Assembly (NCBI GenBank): GCA_035546355.1 | Contig: DATKEH010000018.1 | Span: 1-10,116 of the forward strand | DNA: 10,116 bases | From: DATKEH01 sp035546355 | GTDB lineage: Bacteria > Acidobacteriota > Thermoanaerobaculia > Multivoradales > JAIOJS01 | Direction: 5' to 3' | In this document: piece by piece, positions 1 to 6,425 of the stretch | How positions within the stretch are numbered: position 1 is the stretch's first letter | Layout of the letters: every line of letters starts with the position of its first letter | Made by a program: the position numbers and the translations under genes | The notes under the pieces: model-generated | The model's input: the letters and a program-made list of their open reading frames with translations, nothing else | What the model was told of the DNA's origin: nothing | The model's database searches: none

Positions 1-786
1 GCGGTGTTGATCTCCGACCGCGGCGAGCTCCGCGCCCCGAAGATCAGTTACGCTCGCGGCACCGGGATCGCCCACGCCACCGGCGGGGTGGAGGCGACCC
101 TGCAACGCGAGGAGGGCGGAGCTTGGCGGCAGACGCCGCTCGCCGCCGGGGACGAGCCGGTGCGGGTGGAAGCCCGGGAGGGCTACTGGCAGGAGCGGCC
201 GCGCACCTTCCTCTTCCGCGGTGGGGTCCGCGCGTGGTCGGGAGAACGCCTGCTGCTCGCCGACCAGCTTCGCGGCGACGTCGACCGCGACGAGCTGGCG
301 GCGGCGGGCGGCGTCGAGACCCTGTGGTTCGTCCCGCCGCGGCAGGGGGCGGGGGGGGATCCCCGCCCGCTGCGGCTCACGGCGGACACGTTGATCTACG
401 ACCAGAAGGGGGATCTGCTGACCTACAGCGGGGGTGTGGTGGTGGTCGACGCGGAGCGGCGACTGTCCTGTGACGAGCTGCGCGTGCAGCTCACCGGCGA
501 CGGCGAGGCCGAGCGGATGACCTGCACCGGCTCGGTCGCTCTCAGCGCCCCCGAGGAGGGGCGCACGGTCAAGGCGGAGCGCGCGGAGTACGACCTGGCG
601 AGCGAGCGGCTGGTGTTCCACGGCGAGCCGGTGGAGGTGCAGGACGGCAAGGGGGGACGGCTGCACGGGCGGCGCGTCACCTACCACATGGACAGCGGCA
701 AGGTGAGCGTTTCGGGGCAGGACCGCGACGGCCAGGCTGCGGGGCAGGGTGGGGGGCGGCCGGCCCCCGCAGGGGGCTCCCGCTGA
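1..786 (+). CDS. lptA: OstA/LptA-type LPS transport protein, 5' end missing
   Basis: This is the C-terminal part of a periplasmic protein of the OstA (LptA/LptC) family, which carries lipopolysaccharide from the inner-membrane LptBFG complex to the outer-membrane LptD. The reading frame is open from base 1, so the gene starts upstream; the GTG at 4 is not its true start. The clearest OstA segment lies at about 120-240 of the visible protein, beginning with a RLTADTLIYDQ-like strand. It shows the family's repeating pattern of 'YSGGVVV..., MTCTGSVAL, LVFHGEPVEV' beta-strands with changing polarity. A weaker repeat of the same kind precedes it (about 1-95), so this may be a larger LptC-LptA-like or multi-repeat protein. 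The last 25 residues are a Gly/Pro/Ala-rich tail that overlaps the ribosome binding site of lptB. The family call is firm and supported by the adjacent lptB; the exact member is less certain. Confidence 0.82.
   Translation, partial: AVLISDRGELRAPKISYARGTGIAHATGGVEATLQREEGGAWRQTPLAAGDEPVRVEAREGYWQERPRTFLFRGGVRAWSGERLLLADQLRGDVDRDELAAAGGVETLWFVPPRQGAGGDPRPLRLTADTLIYDQKGDLLTYSGGVVVVDAERRLSCDELRVQLTGDGEAERMTCTGSVALSAPEEGRTVKAERAEYDLASERLVFHGEPVEVQDGKGGRLHGRRVTYHMDSGKVSVSGQDRDGQAAGQGGGRPAPAGGSR
752..777 (+). promoter_or_regulatory. lptB ribosome binding site inside two competing hairpins
   Basis: AGGGGG at 771-776 is a Shine-Dalgarno-like site six bases before the proposed CTG start of lptB. The run GCCCCC at 763-768 can pair with GGGGGC at 752-757 (six pairs, five-base loop) or with GGGGGC at 772-777 (six pairs, GCA loop). 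The second pairing hides the ribosome binding site. The sites are seen directly; a regulatory role is inferred. The simplest reading is translational coupling: ribosomes finishing the upstream gene would open the site. Confidence 0.45.
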
Positions 787-1502
787 GGCTCGCCACCCGC
801 CACCTGCGCAAGGCCTATCGCGGGCGCTACGTCGTCGACGACGTGTCGATCGAGGTACACAAGGGCGAGATCGTCGGCCTGCTGGGGCCCAACGGGGCGG
901 GCAAGACCACCACCTTCTACATGGTGGTCGGGCTGACGCCGCCGGACAGCGGGCACGTGCTGCTGGGCGACGACGACATCACCGACCTGCCCATGTACCT
1001 GCGCGCCCAGCGCGGTATCAGCTACCTGCCACAGGAGCCTTCCGTGTTCCGCCGCATGTCGGTGGAAGACAATCTGCGCGCCATCCTCGAGACCCTCGAC
1101 CTCTCCCACGCCGAGCGCGAGCGGCGCATCGACATGCTGCTCGGCGAGCTCGGGCTGGAGACGGTGCGCAAGAGCCCGGGGTACGCGCTGTCGGGCGGTG
1201 AGCGCCGGCGCGTCGAGATCGCCAGGGCGCTGGTGATCGACCCGGCCTTCATCCTGCTGGACGAGCCGTTCGCCGGCATCGACCCGATCGCGGTGCTCGA
1301 CATCCAGGGCATCGTGCGCCGTCTGCGGGAGCTCGGAATCGGCATCCTGGTCACCGACCACAACGTCCGCGAGACGTTGAAAATCACCGACCGCGCCTAT
1401 ATCATCAACAACGGCGAGATCCTCCGTGCGGGGCACCCCACCGAGCTGTCCCGCGACCCGCAAGTGAAGAAGATCTACCTCGGCGAGGATTTCCACCTCT
1501 GA
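783..1502 (+). CDS. lptB: LptB, ATPase of the LPS export ABC transporter
   Basis: LptB is the cytoplasmic ATPase that drives LptFG to extract LPS from the inner membrane. With the CTG start at 783 the protein has 239 residues, close to the usual 241. All ABC motifs are present: Walker A GPNGAGKTT at 35-43, Q-loop Gln84, signature LSGGE at 136-140, Walker B with Asp160 and catalytic Glu161, and H-loop His193. The family's typical run just after Walker A (TTFYMVVGL) is also there. The start needs comment. The first ATG, GTG or TTG in this frame is GTG 843, which would remove a conserved 20-residue N-terminal strand (ATRHLRKAYRGRYVVDD), and the frame has no canonical start between the stop ending at 473 and 843. 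CTG 783 forms a four-base CTGA overlap with the previous stop and follows AGGGGG by six bases. Function is near certain; the start is a strong inference. Confidence 0.93.
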   Translation: MRLATRHLRKAYRGRYVVDDVSIEVHKGEIVGLLGPNGAGKTTTFYMVVGLTPPDSGHVLLGDDDITDLPMYLRAQRGISYLPQEPSVFRRMSVEDNLRAILETLDLSHAERERRIDMLLGELGLETVRKSPGYALSGGERRRVEIARALVIDPAFILLDEPFAGIDPIAVLDIQGIVRRLRELGIGILVTDHNVRETLKITDRAYIINNGEILRAGHPTELSRDPQVKKIYLGEDFHL

Positions 1503-1522
1503 GCCTCGCGCAGTAATCCCAC

Positions 1523-2977
1523 ATGGCGCTCGAACAGAAGCTCTCCCTCAGACTGGCTCAAAAGCTGGTGATGACGCCGTCTCTGCAGCAGGCGATCAAG
1601 CTGCTGCAGCTGACGCGGATGGAGCTCGAGACGGTGCTCAACCAGGAGCTGGTGGAGAACCCGGTGCTCGAAGAGCGCGTCGAGGAGCCGCCGCAGGAGG
1701 AGGCTCCGAAGGAGGAGAGGGCGGCGGAGAACGGCGAGGAGATCGACCACGAGCAGTCGATCGCCGACGTGGACCTGGAGGCCTACTTCAACGACTACTG
1801 GGAGAGCAACACCTACTCCCGCCAGCAGCTCGGGGTGCCCGAGGCGCCACCCCTCGAGAACACCCTGACCCGGCAGCCCGACCTCTACGACCACCTGTTG
1901 TGGCAGGTCCACATGAGCGACGTCCCGCCGCGGATCTGCGAGCTCGCCGAGCTCATCGTCGGCAACCTCGACACCGACGGGTTTCTGGTCGCCGACCTCG
2001 ACGAGTTGCGCGACATGGGCCGGGACGAGGACGACGGCGAGCCGTTCGACTCCGAGGACGTGCGCCAGGCGCTGCTGTTCGTGCAGCGCCTCGACCCGCC
2101 GGGCGTCGCCTGCCGGGACCTGCAGGAGAGCCTGCTGCGGCAGCTGGAGGCCCAGGAGGAGCCCGAGGACTCGCTGGTCTTCCGCATGATCGCCGAGAAG
2201 TGGGACCTGTTCCTGAAGCGGCAGTTCCCGCAGATCGCCAAGGATTTCGGCGTCGACCTGCACGACCTCGAGCCGGCGGTCGAGCGCGTGCGGTCGCTGG
2301 AGACGCGGCCGGGCCGCAAGTTCAACGCCGACCGCACGCACTACGTCGAGCCCGACGTGGCGGTGCTCAAGCTGGGCGAGGAGTACGTGATCCAGCTCAA
2401 CGACGACGGTCTGCCGCGGCTGCGGGTGAGCAAGGCCTATCGCCGTATGCTGCAGCAGATGCGGGCCGACGGCGAGCAGACCGAGGCGCAACAGTTCCTG
2501 CGCGACAAGATGCGCTCGGCGATGTGGCTGATCAAGAGCCTCGACCAGCGCCAGCGCACCATCTACAAGGTGGCGAGCTCGATCGTCAAGCAGCAGCGCG
2601 CCTTCCTCGACCACGGCATCGAGCACCTGCGACCGATGGTGCTGCGCGACGTGGCGGAGGACATCGAGATGCACGAGTCGACGGTCAGCCGGGTGGTGTC
2701 GAACAAGTACATCCACACGCCCCGCGGGCTGTTCCCGATGAAGTTCTTCTTCCACAGCGGCATCGATCGCGATTACGGCGACGACATCTCCTCGCTCACC
2801 GTCAAGCGCAAGATCGAGCAGCTGATCCAGGCCGAGAACCCCAAGAAACCGCTGTCCGACAGTGCCCTGGCGCGCCAGCTGCACCAGGAGGGCATCCAGA
2901 TCGCCCGCCGGACGGTGGCCAAGTACAGGGACGAGCTGGGCATCCCAGCGTCGACCGATCGCAAACAGATCTTCTGA
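1523..2977 (+). CDS. rpoN: RNA polymerase sigma-54 factor
   Basis: RpoN directs RNA polymerase to -24/-12 promoters, where opening needs an AAA+ enhancer-binding activator. The 484-residue protein has the normal length and layout. Gln/Leu-rich Region I is at 1-50 (LRLAQKLVMTPSLQQAIKLL), acidic Region II at about 51-100 with a dense Glu stretch, then the core-binding domain. The helix-turn-helix lies at about 372-400 (VLRDVAEDIEMHESTVSRVV), and the RpoN box ARRTVAKYR at 461-469 reads the -24 element. ATG 1523 gives the standard N-terminus but has no clear Shine-Dalgarno site in the 20 bases after lptB, so translation may depend on coupling or on an unusual signal. Sitting between lptB and hpf is the classic position of rpoN in many Gram-negative bacteria. 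I saw no -24/-12 promoter in the window. Confidence 0.98.
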   Translation: MALEQKLSLRLAQKLVMTPSLQQAIKLLQLTRMELETVLNQELVENPVLEERVEEPPQEEAPKEERAAENGEEIDHEQSIADVDLEAYFNDYWESNTYSRQQLGVPEAPPLENTLTRQPDLYDHLLWQVHMSDVPPRICELAELIVGNLDTDGFLVADLDELRDMGRDEDDGEPFDSEDVRQALLFVQRLDPPGVACRDLQESLLRQLEAQEEPEDSLVFRMIAEKWDLFLKRQFPQIAKDFGVDLHDLEPAVERVRSLETRPGRKFNADRTHYVEPDVAVLKLGEEYVIQLNDDGLPRLRVSKAYRRMLQQMRADGEQTEAQQFLRDKMRSAMWLIKSLDQRQRTIYKVASSIVKQQRAFLDHGIEHLRPMVLRDVAEDIEMHESTVSRVVSNKYIHTPRGLFPMKFFFHSGIDRDYGDDISSLTVKRKIEQLIQAENPKKPLSDSALARQLHQEGIQIARRTVAKYRDELGIPASTDRKQIF

Positions 2978-2999
2978 TGAGGCCGCGAAGGGAGGCGCG

Positions 3000-3551
3000 A
3001 TGAAGATCGACTACGTGTCGCGCAGCTTCACGCTCGACGACGGCACCCGCAGCCATATCGAGAGCAAGCTCGAGAAACTGGTCAAGTTCCTCGAGGAACC
3101 GATCGAGGTGCACGTCGCCCTGGACAGCGAGCGGCACCACCAGATCGCGGAGCTGCACGTCGCCCACCGCCATGGCGCGCTGCAGGCGCGGGAGGCCAGC
3201 GACCAGATCCTCGACTCCGTGAACCAGGCCATCGACAAGGCGGAGAGGCAGGCGCGCCGCTCGCGCAAGAAGCTCGTCGACCGGCGCCGCCGCCCCCGGC
3301 GGAGCGGGGGCGAAGCCGGGCAGTGGCCGATCGACGTCGTCGACCGCCAGAGCGTCGGGGAAGGCAGGCGACCGCGGGTGATCAAGTCCTCGCTGCTGCG
3401 AATCAAGCCGATGAGCATCGACGAGGCGGCGCTCGAGCTGGACGCCTCGCGCCACGACTTCGTCGTCTTCCGTGACGCCGAGACGGACCGGGTCAGCGTC
3501 CTGTACAAGCGCAAGGACGAGAACTTCGGCCTGATCGCGCCGGAGTTTTGA
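3000..3551 (+). CDS. hpf: Long-form ribosome hibernation promoting factor (HPF/RaiA family)
   Basis: HPF binds the decoding region of resting 30S subunits, and its long form makes 100S ribosome dimers through its C-terminal domain. The protein has 183 residues. The N-terminal ribosome-binding domain is at 1-95, beginning MKIDYVSRSFTLDDGTRSHI, with a basic region (AERQARRSRKKL). An Arg-rich linker follows at about 93-124. The C-terminal dimerisation domain is at 126-183, with the diagnostic ending HDFVVFRD...VLYKRKDENFGLI. AAGGGAGG at 2988-2995 lies four bases before ATG 3000, so the longer open frame that starts inside rpoN is not used. The gene lies 22 bases after rpoN and one base before ptsN, the usual order in the rpoN cluster. 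Conditions of expression cannot be read from the sequence. Confidence 0.96.
   Translation: MKIDYVSRSFTLDDGTRSHIESKLEKLVKFLEEPIEVHVALDSERHHQIAELHVAHRHGALQAREASDQILDSVNQAIDKAERQARRSRKKLVDRRRRPRRSGGEAGQWPIDVVDRQSVGEGRRPRVIKSSLLRIKPMSIDEAALELDASRHDFVVFRDAETDRVSVLYKRKDENFGLIAPEF
3291..3312 (+). repeat. Hairpin in the linker-coding part of hpf
   Basis: CGCCCCC at 3291-3297 and GGGGGCG at 3306-3312 form a perfect seven-pair stem around an eight-base loop. It falls in the region that codes for the linker between the two HPF domains. There is no T-run after it, so it is not an intrinsic terminator. A stem of this size could occur by chance at this base composition. Confidence 0.35.
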
Positions 3552-3552
3552 C

Positions 3553-4011
3553 TTGCCGTCCCTCGAGGCGCTGACCGAGCCGCAGCTCATCTTCCCGCGC
3601 CTGCAGGGCGCGGATGCCGCCGCCGTCCTGCGCGAGCTGGCCGAGCGGGTGGCGAAGGGCGGATCCGTACGCGATCCCGAGGCTCTGTTCGAGCGGCTGT
3701 GGGAGCGCGAGCAGCTCGGCTCTACCGGCATCGGCAACGGCGTGGCGATACCGCACTGCAAGCTCAACGCACTGTCGCGGGTGCTGGTGGCCGTCGGCAT
3801 CGCCGAGAGGGGAATCGACTTCGGCGCGGTCGACGACCAGCCGGTACGACTCTTCTTCCTGGTGGTGTCGCCGAGCAAGGCCCCGGCCGAGCACCTGCAA
3901 TCGCTGGCGGCGATCTCCAAGTGGGCCAAGGCCGACCACCACGTCGAGCGGATCCTCGAGCTGCAGGACCCCGAGGCGATCTATTCGCTCATCCAGGAGG
4001 AGGGGCGCTGA
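3553..4011 (+). CDS. ptsN: Nitrogen-type PTS EIIA protein (PtsN, EIIA-Ntr)
   Basis: This is a fructose/mannitol-type EIIA domain protein of 152 residues. EIIA-Ntr receives phosphate from HPr-type carriers and acts by binding regulators rather than by moving sugar. The phosphorylated histidine is His68 in GNGVAIPHCKL, matching the conserved family motif. The later stretch VRLFFLVVSPSKAPAEHLQSL is the expected core strand and helix. The start is TTG 3553, one base after the hpf stop, with GGAG at 3542-3545 seven bases before it; no better start is available without losing conserved residues. It lies in the rpoN-hpf-ptsN order known from proteobacteria. Its phosphate donor here is probably the HPr at 6422-6691, since no separate NPr gene is present in the window. 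Its partners in this organism cannot be predicted. Confidence 0.92.
   Translation: MPSLEALTEPQLIFPRLQGADAAAVLRELAERVAKGGSVRDPEALFERLWEREQLGSTGIGNGVAIPHCKLNALSRVLVAVGIAERGIDFGAVDDQPVRLFFLVVSPSKAPAEHLQSLAAISKWAKADHHVERILELQDPEAIYSLIQEEGR
3995..4003 (+). promoter_or_regulatory. Strong ribosome binding site for hprK
   Basis: Two overlapping AGGAGG sites (3995-4000 and 3998-4003) lie seven and four bases before CTG 4008. This is the best Shine-Dalgarno match seen in the window, and it supports initiation at the CTG that overlaps the ptsN stop codon. Confidence 0.7.
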
Positions 4012-5006
4012 GCTTCGCGGAGAGCGGCGAGAGCCCGGCGGTCACGGTAGGGGAGTTGCTCGGCGAGGAGCTCTCCGACCTGCATTTGAGCGTGCTCGCC
4101 GGTGACACCCACCTCGACAACGAGATCCTCAACCCGCGGGTGCAGAAGCCGGGGCTGGCGTTTGCCGGCTACTACCCCTACATCAAGGAGGGGAGGGTAC
4201 AGATCATCGGCGAGAGCGAGATCGCCTACCTCCAGACCCTCTCGTCGGCAGAGCGCCTGGAGCGCTTCGACCGCGTCACCACGCTGCCCATCCCGGTCTT
4301 CATCATCACCAAGGGCCTGGCGCCGTTCCCGGCGCTGCTGCGGTTGTGCCAGCAACGGGAGGTGCCGGTGCTCGCCTCGCCGGAGCTCTCCTCGGTGGTC
4401 ATCAAGCGGGTCAGCTGGTTCCTCGAAGACCACCTCGTGCCCACCGCCGCGGTGCACGGCGTGCTGCTCGACGTCTACGGCATCGGCGTCCTGCTGGTCG
4501 GCAGGAGCGGCGTGGGCAAGAGCGAATCGGCGCTCGACCTCATCACCCGCGGTCACAGCCTGGTGGCTGACGACCGGGTGACGGTCAAACGCTATCCCGG
4601 TGGCGACATCGTCGGCTTCAGCGACGCCCCGCTGCACCACCACATGGAGCTGCGCGGCCTGGGCATCGTCAACATCAAGGACCTTTTCGGGCTCATCGCG
4701 GTGCGCCAGCGCAAGACGGTCGACCTGGTGATCGAGCTCGAGCCCTGGCAGAGCGAGCAGGTCTACGACCGACTGGGACTGGACGAGACGGTGTTCCACA
4801 TCCTCGGCACGCCGGTGCCCTACATCCGCATGCCGGTGGCGACCGGCCGCAACCTCTCCATCCTGGTGGAGATCGCCGCCCGCAACCACGTGCTCAAGCT
4901 GCAGGGACACTTCTCGGCCCACGAGTTCGCCCGCAAGCTCGAGGAGCAGCTCGAGCGCAATCGGCGGCGCAACGACGAGCGGGCCCGCGGCGAGGTGCAG
5001 GGATAG
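4008..5006 (+). CDS. hprK: HPr kinase/phosphorylase
   Basis: HPrK phosphorylates HPr on Ser46 with ATP or pyrophosphate and also removes that phosphate, linking metabolic state to PTS flow and carbon regulation. From CTG 4008 the protein has 332 residues, slightly longer than the usual 310. The N-terminal domain (about 12-135) starts with VTVGELL and contains the typical 'PGLAFAGYYPY...RVQIIGESE' stretch. The catalytic domain has His150 (AAVHGVLLDVYG), P-loop GRSGVGKS at 165-172, the VADDRV acidic motif, and the family signature ELRGLGIVNIKDLFG. CTG 4008 makes a CTGA overlap with the ptsN stop and follows an excellent ribosome binding site. The canonical alternatives are poorer: GTG 3921 lies deep inside ptsN, and TTG 4056 removes the conserved first strand. 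Its substrate HPr lies downstream and keeps Ser46. Confidence 0.95.
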   Translation: MSFAESGESPAVTVGELLGEELSDLHLSVLAGDTHLDNEILNPRVQKPGLAFAGYYPYIKEGRVQIIGESEIAYLQTLSSAERLERFDRVTTLPIPVFIITKGLAPFPALLRLCQQREVPVLASPELSSVVIKRVSWFLEDHLVPTAAVHGVLLDVYGIGVLLVGRSGVGKSESALDLITRGHSLVADDRVTVKRYPGGDIVGFSDAPLHHHMELRGLGIVNIKDLFGLIAVRQRKTVDLVIELEPWQSEQVYDRLGLDETVFHILGTPVPYIRMPVATGRNLSILVEIAARNHVLKLQGHFSAHEFARKLEEQLERNRRRNDERARGEVQG

Positions 5007-5014
5007 GCGCGCCG

Positions 5015-5020
5015 TACAAT
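5015..5020 (+). promoter_or_regulatory. Possible -10 element before rapZ
   Basis: TACAAT fits the TANNNT pattern of a sigma-70-type -10 box and ends ten bases before ATG 5031. No TTGACA-like -35 box was found at normal spacing. Neither possible rapZ start has a good Shine-Dalgarno site, so a leaderless transcript beginning at or near ATG 5031 is possible. If the box is real, ATG 5019, which overlaps it, would not be the start. Confidence 0.35.
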
Positions 5021-5969
5021 GGCGCCGACCATGGAACCCGCCCGCCGCACCAAGCTGGTGATCCTCACCGGGCTCTCGGGCTCGGGCAAGAGCACCGTCG
5101 CCAAGTGTTTCGAGGACCTCGGCTACTACTGCGTGGACAACCTGCCGCTGCCGCTGCTGCGGGAGCTGCTGGCGGCGCCGCTCGACCTGGTGGGTCGGCA
5201 GCGCGACATCGCCGTCGTCACCGACGTGCGGACGGCGGGGTTCGCGGCGCAGTTCCCGGGCATCTTCCGCGAGATCGACCGCAGCCAGGTGCAGCCGACG
5301 CTGCTGTTCCTCGAGGCCTCCGACGAGTCGCTGGTACGGCGCTTCTCCGAGACCCGGCGCCCGCACCCGCTGAGCCACGAGCTGTCGGTGCTCGAAGCCA
5401 TCCAGCGGGAGCGCGAGATGCTGGCCGAGCTGCGCGGCCTGGCCGACATGATCTTCGACACCACCGAGTGGTCGATCCACGAGACCCGCAGCAAGGTCTA
5501 CCACGCCTTCGGCAATCAGTCCCAGGTCGGTCCGGAGATGCAGGTCGCCCTGATCAGCTTCGGCTTCAAATACGGCATCCCGGTGGGCTCGGATCTGCTG
5601 TTCGACGTGCGCTTTCTGCCCAACCCCCACTTCGTCCCGGCGCTCAAGCCGCTGACCGGCTGCGATGCCCCCATCGTCGAATACCTGGAGGAGAAGCCGG
5701 AGTTCGTCGAGCTGGTGGAGCGGCTCTCGGACCTGCTGCTCTACCTGCTGCCGCGGTACCGCAGCGAGCACCGCAGCTATCTCTCGGTGGCCATCGGCTG
5801 CACCGGCGGTAGGCACCGCTCGGTGGCCATCGTCGAGGCCCTGGGCCAGCGGCTGGCGGCCGCCGGCTGGAAGGTCCGACGCAGTCACCGCGACATGGAG
5901 CGCGACGGGCCGCGCCCGGCGCCGGCTTTCGCCCGAGGAGACGCCGACCGCAGCGGCGAGCCCGGTTGA
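5019..5969 (+). CDS. rapZ: RapZ family nucleotide-binding protein (YvcJ/YhbJ)
   Basis: RapZ-family proteins have an N-terminal kinase-like P-loop domain and a C-terminal domain that in E. coli senses glucosamine-6-phosphate and binds small RNAs controlling glmS. This protein has 316 residues. Walker A GLSGSGKST is at 18-26, followed by the family's 'GYYCVDNLPLPLL'. The C-terminal domain contains ALISFGFKYG, DLLFDVRFLPNPHF and the signature IGCTGGRHRSV with Cys261. A tail of about 25 residues rich in Pro, Arg and Asp extends past the usual end. Two starts are possible, ATG 5019 and ATG 5031; neither has a convincing ribosome binding site, and 5031 fits the nearby TACAAT box better. It follows hprK by 12 bases. 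Whether it controls glmS here is unknown, because that role is established only in enterobacteria. Confidence 0.95.
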   Translation: MAPTMEPARRTKLVILTGLSGSGKSTVAKCFEDLGYYCVDNLPLPLLRELLAAPLDLVGRQRDIAVVTDVRTAGFAAQFPGIFREIDRSQVQPTLLFLEASDESLVRRFSETRRPHPLSHELSVLEAIQREREMLAELRGLADMIFDTTEWSIHETRSKVYHAFGNQSQVGPEMQVALISFGFKYGIPVGSDLLFDVRFLPNPHFVPALKPLTGCDAPIVEYLEEKPEFVELVERLSDLLLYLLPRYRSEHRSYLSVAIGCTGGRHRSVAIVEALGQRLAAAGWKVRRSHRDMERDGPRPAPAFARGDADRSGEPG

Positions 5970-5993
5970 GGGTCGCCCGGTACGGCGGGCTGT

Positions 5994-5999
5994 TAGGCT
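5994..5999 (+). promoter_or_regulatory. Possible -10 element before the EIIA-Man gene
   Basis: TAGGCT fits TANNNT and ends nine bases before ATG 6009, within the 39-base gap after rapZ. That distance would place transcription start at or next to the ATG. There is no good Shine-Dalgarno site. TTGAGG at 5966-5971 resembles a -35 box, but the 22-base spacing is too long. A weak stem, GCCCG 5975-5979 with CGGGC 5986-5990, lies just upstream. The call rests only on the pattern and on its likeness to the rapZ region. Confidence 0.33.
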
Positions 6000-6008
6000 G
6001 ACGTCGCC

Positions 6009-6425
6009 ATGGTGCAGATCCTCGTCCTGACGCACGGCACACTCGCCCAGGCGCTCCTCGAGACGGCGCGCACCATCTCGGGCGAGCTCCCGAACCTCCA
6101 GGCGCTGGCGCTGGACTGGAACGAGCCGCGCGACCGGTTGCGCGAGGAGCTCGCCGCGCACATCGCCGCCCTCGACCAGGGGCAGGGGGTGCTGGTGCTC
6201 ACCGATCTGTTCGGCGATACCCCCTCCAACCTCGCCCTCAGCCTGATCGATCCGGGACGGGTCCAGGTGGTGACCGGCGTCAACCTGCCGATGGTGCTGC
6301 GGCTGAGCTGCCTGGGCGAGCGGGCGATGAGCCTGGAGGTGTTGGCGCGCTGGATCCAGCAGAAGGGCCAGCAGGGCATCCGCCTCGGCAGCAGGGCTGC
6401 CGAGGCGGTGGGAGAGCGGCGGTGA
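6009..6425 (+). CDS. PTS EIIA protein of the mannose (ManX) family
   Basis: This 138-residue single-domain protein belongs to the EIIA-Man family, whose members take phosphate from HPr on a histidine near the N-terminus. His9 in ILVLTHGTLAQALL is that residue. The conserved LVLTDLFGDTPSNLAL loop at about 62-77 and the VVTGVNLPMVLRL strand at about 90-102 confirm the family. In sugar transporters EIIA-Man is joined to EIIB and works with membrane EIIC and EIID; none of these is encoded here, so a regulatory role is the simpler reading. The ATG at 6009 has no strong ribosome binding site but has a TAGGCT box upstream. The 3' end overlaps the ptsH start by four bases and carries a 13-pair hairpin. 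Confidence 0.93.
   Translation: MVQILVLTHGTLAQALLETARTISGELPNLQALALDWNEPRDRLREELAAHIAALDQGQGVLVLTDLFGDTPSNLALSLIDPGRVQVVTGVNLPMVLRLSCLGERAMSLEVLARWIQQKGQQGIRLGSRAAEAVGERR
6380..6408 (+). repeat. Perfect 13-bp hairpin just before the ptsH ribosome binding site
   Basis: CCGCCTCGGCAGC at 6380-6392 is the exact reverse complement of GCTGCCGAGGCGG at 6396-6408, leaving the three-base loop AGG. The stem lies in the last codons of the EIIA gene and ends two bases before the ptsH Shine-Dalgarno region (GGGAGAG, 6410-6416). No T-run follows, so it is not a typical intrinsic terminator. It could set the ptsH to EIIA ratio, protect or guide cutting of the mRNA, or slow ribosomes at the junction. The function is inferred; the repeat is seen directly. 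Confidence 0.8.

Noticed and set aside
1583..1609. Nine-pair inverted repeat (CTGCAGCAG with CTGCTGCAG) near the start of rpoN
   Set aside because: It is accounted for by the conserved Region I codons for Leu-Gln-Gln-Ala-Ile-Lys-Leu-Leu-Gln in a GC-rich genome, so no separate function is needed.
1475..2884. A 469-codon open frame on the minus strand
   Set aside because: It is antisense to rpoN, with a Leu/Val/His/Gln-rich translation that mirrors rpoN codons and no domain of its own.
2862..2999. Upstream extension of hpf into rpoN
   Set aside because: The frame is open, but the extension is out-of-frame rpoN sequence, and ATG 3000 has a strong ribosome binding site and gives the normal HPF N-terminus.
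3699..4007. Upstream extension of hprK over most of ptsN
   Set aside because: The frame is open back to 3699, but the extra residues are Arg/Gly-rich shadow of ptsN and no HprK family member has such an extension.
5006..5026. GGCGC/GCGCC inverted repeat and GGCGCGCC palindrome between hprK and rapZ
   Set aside because: The stem is only five pairs around a ten-base loop and such words are common at this base composition.
5970..6008. Possible terminator between rapZ and the EIIA gene
   Set aside because: The only stem is five pairs (5975-5979 with 5986-5990) and is followed by TGTTAGG, not a T-run. It does not meet the usual pattern of an intrinsic terminator.
3981..6161. A 726-codon open frame on the minus strand
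   Set aside because: It is antisense to hprK and rapZ, both with complete family motifs. The translation shows no recognisable domain and repeats biased composition typical of a shadow frame.
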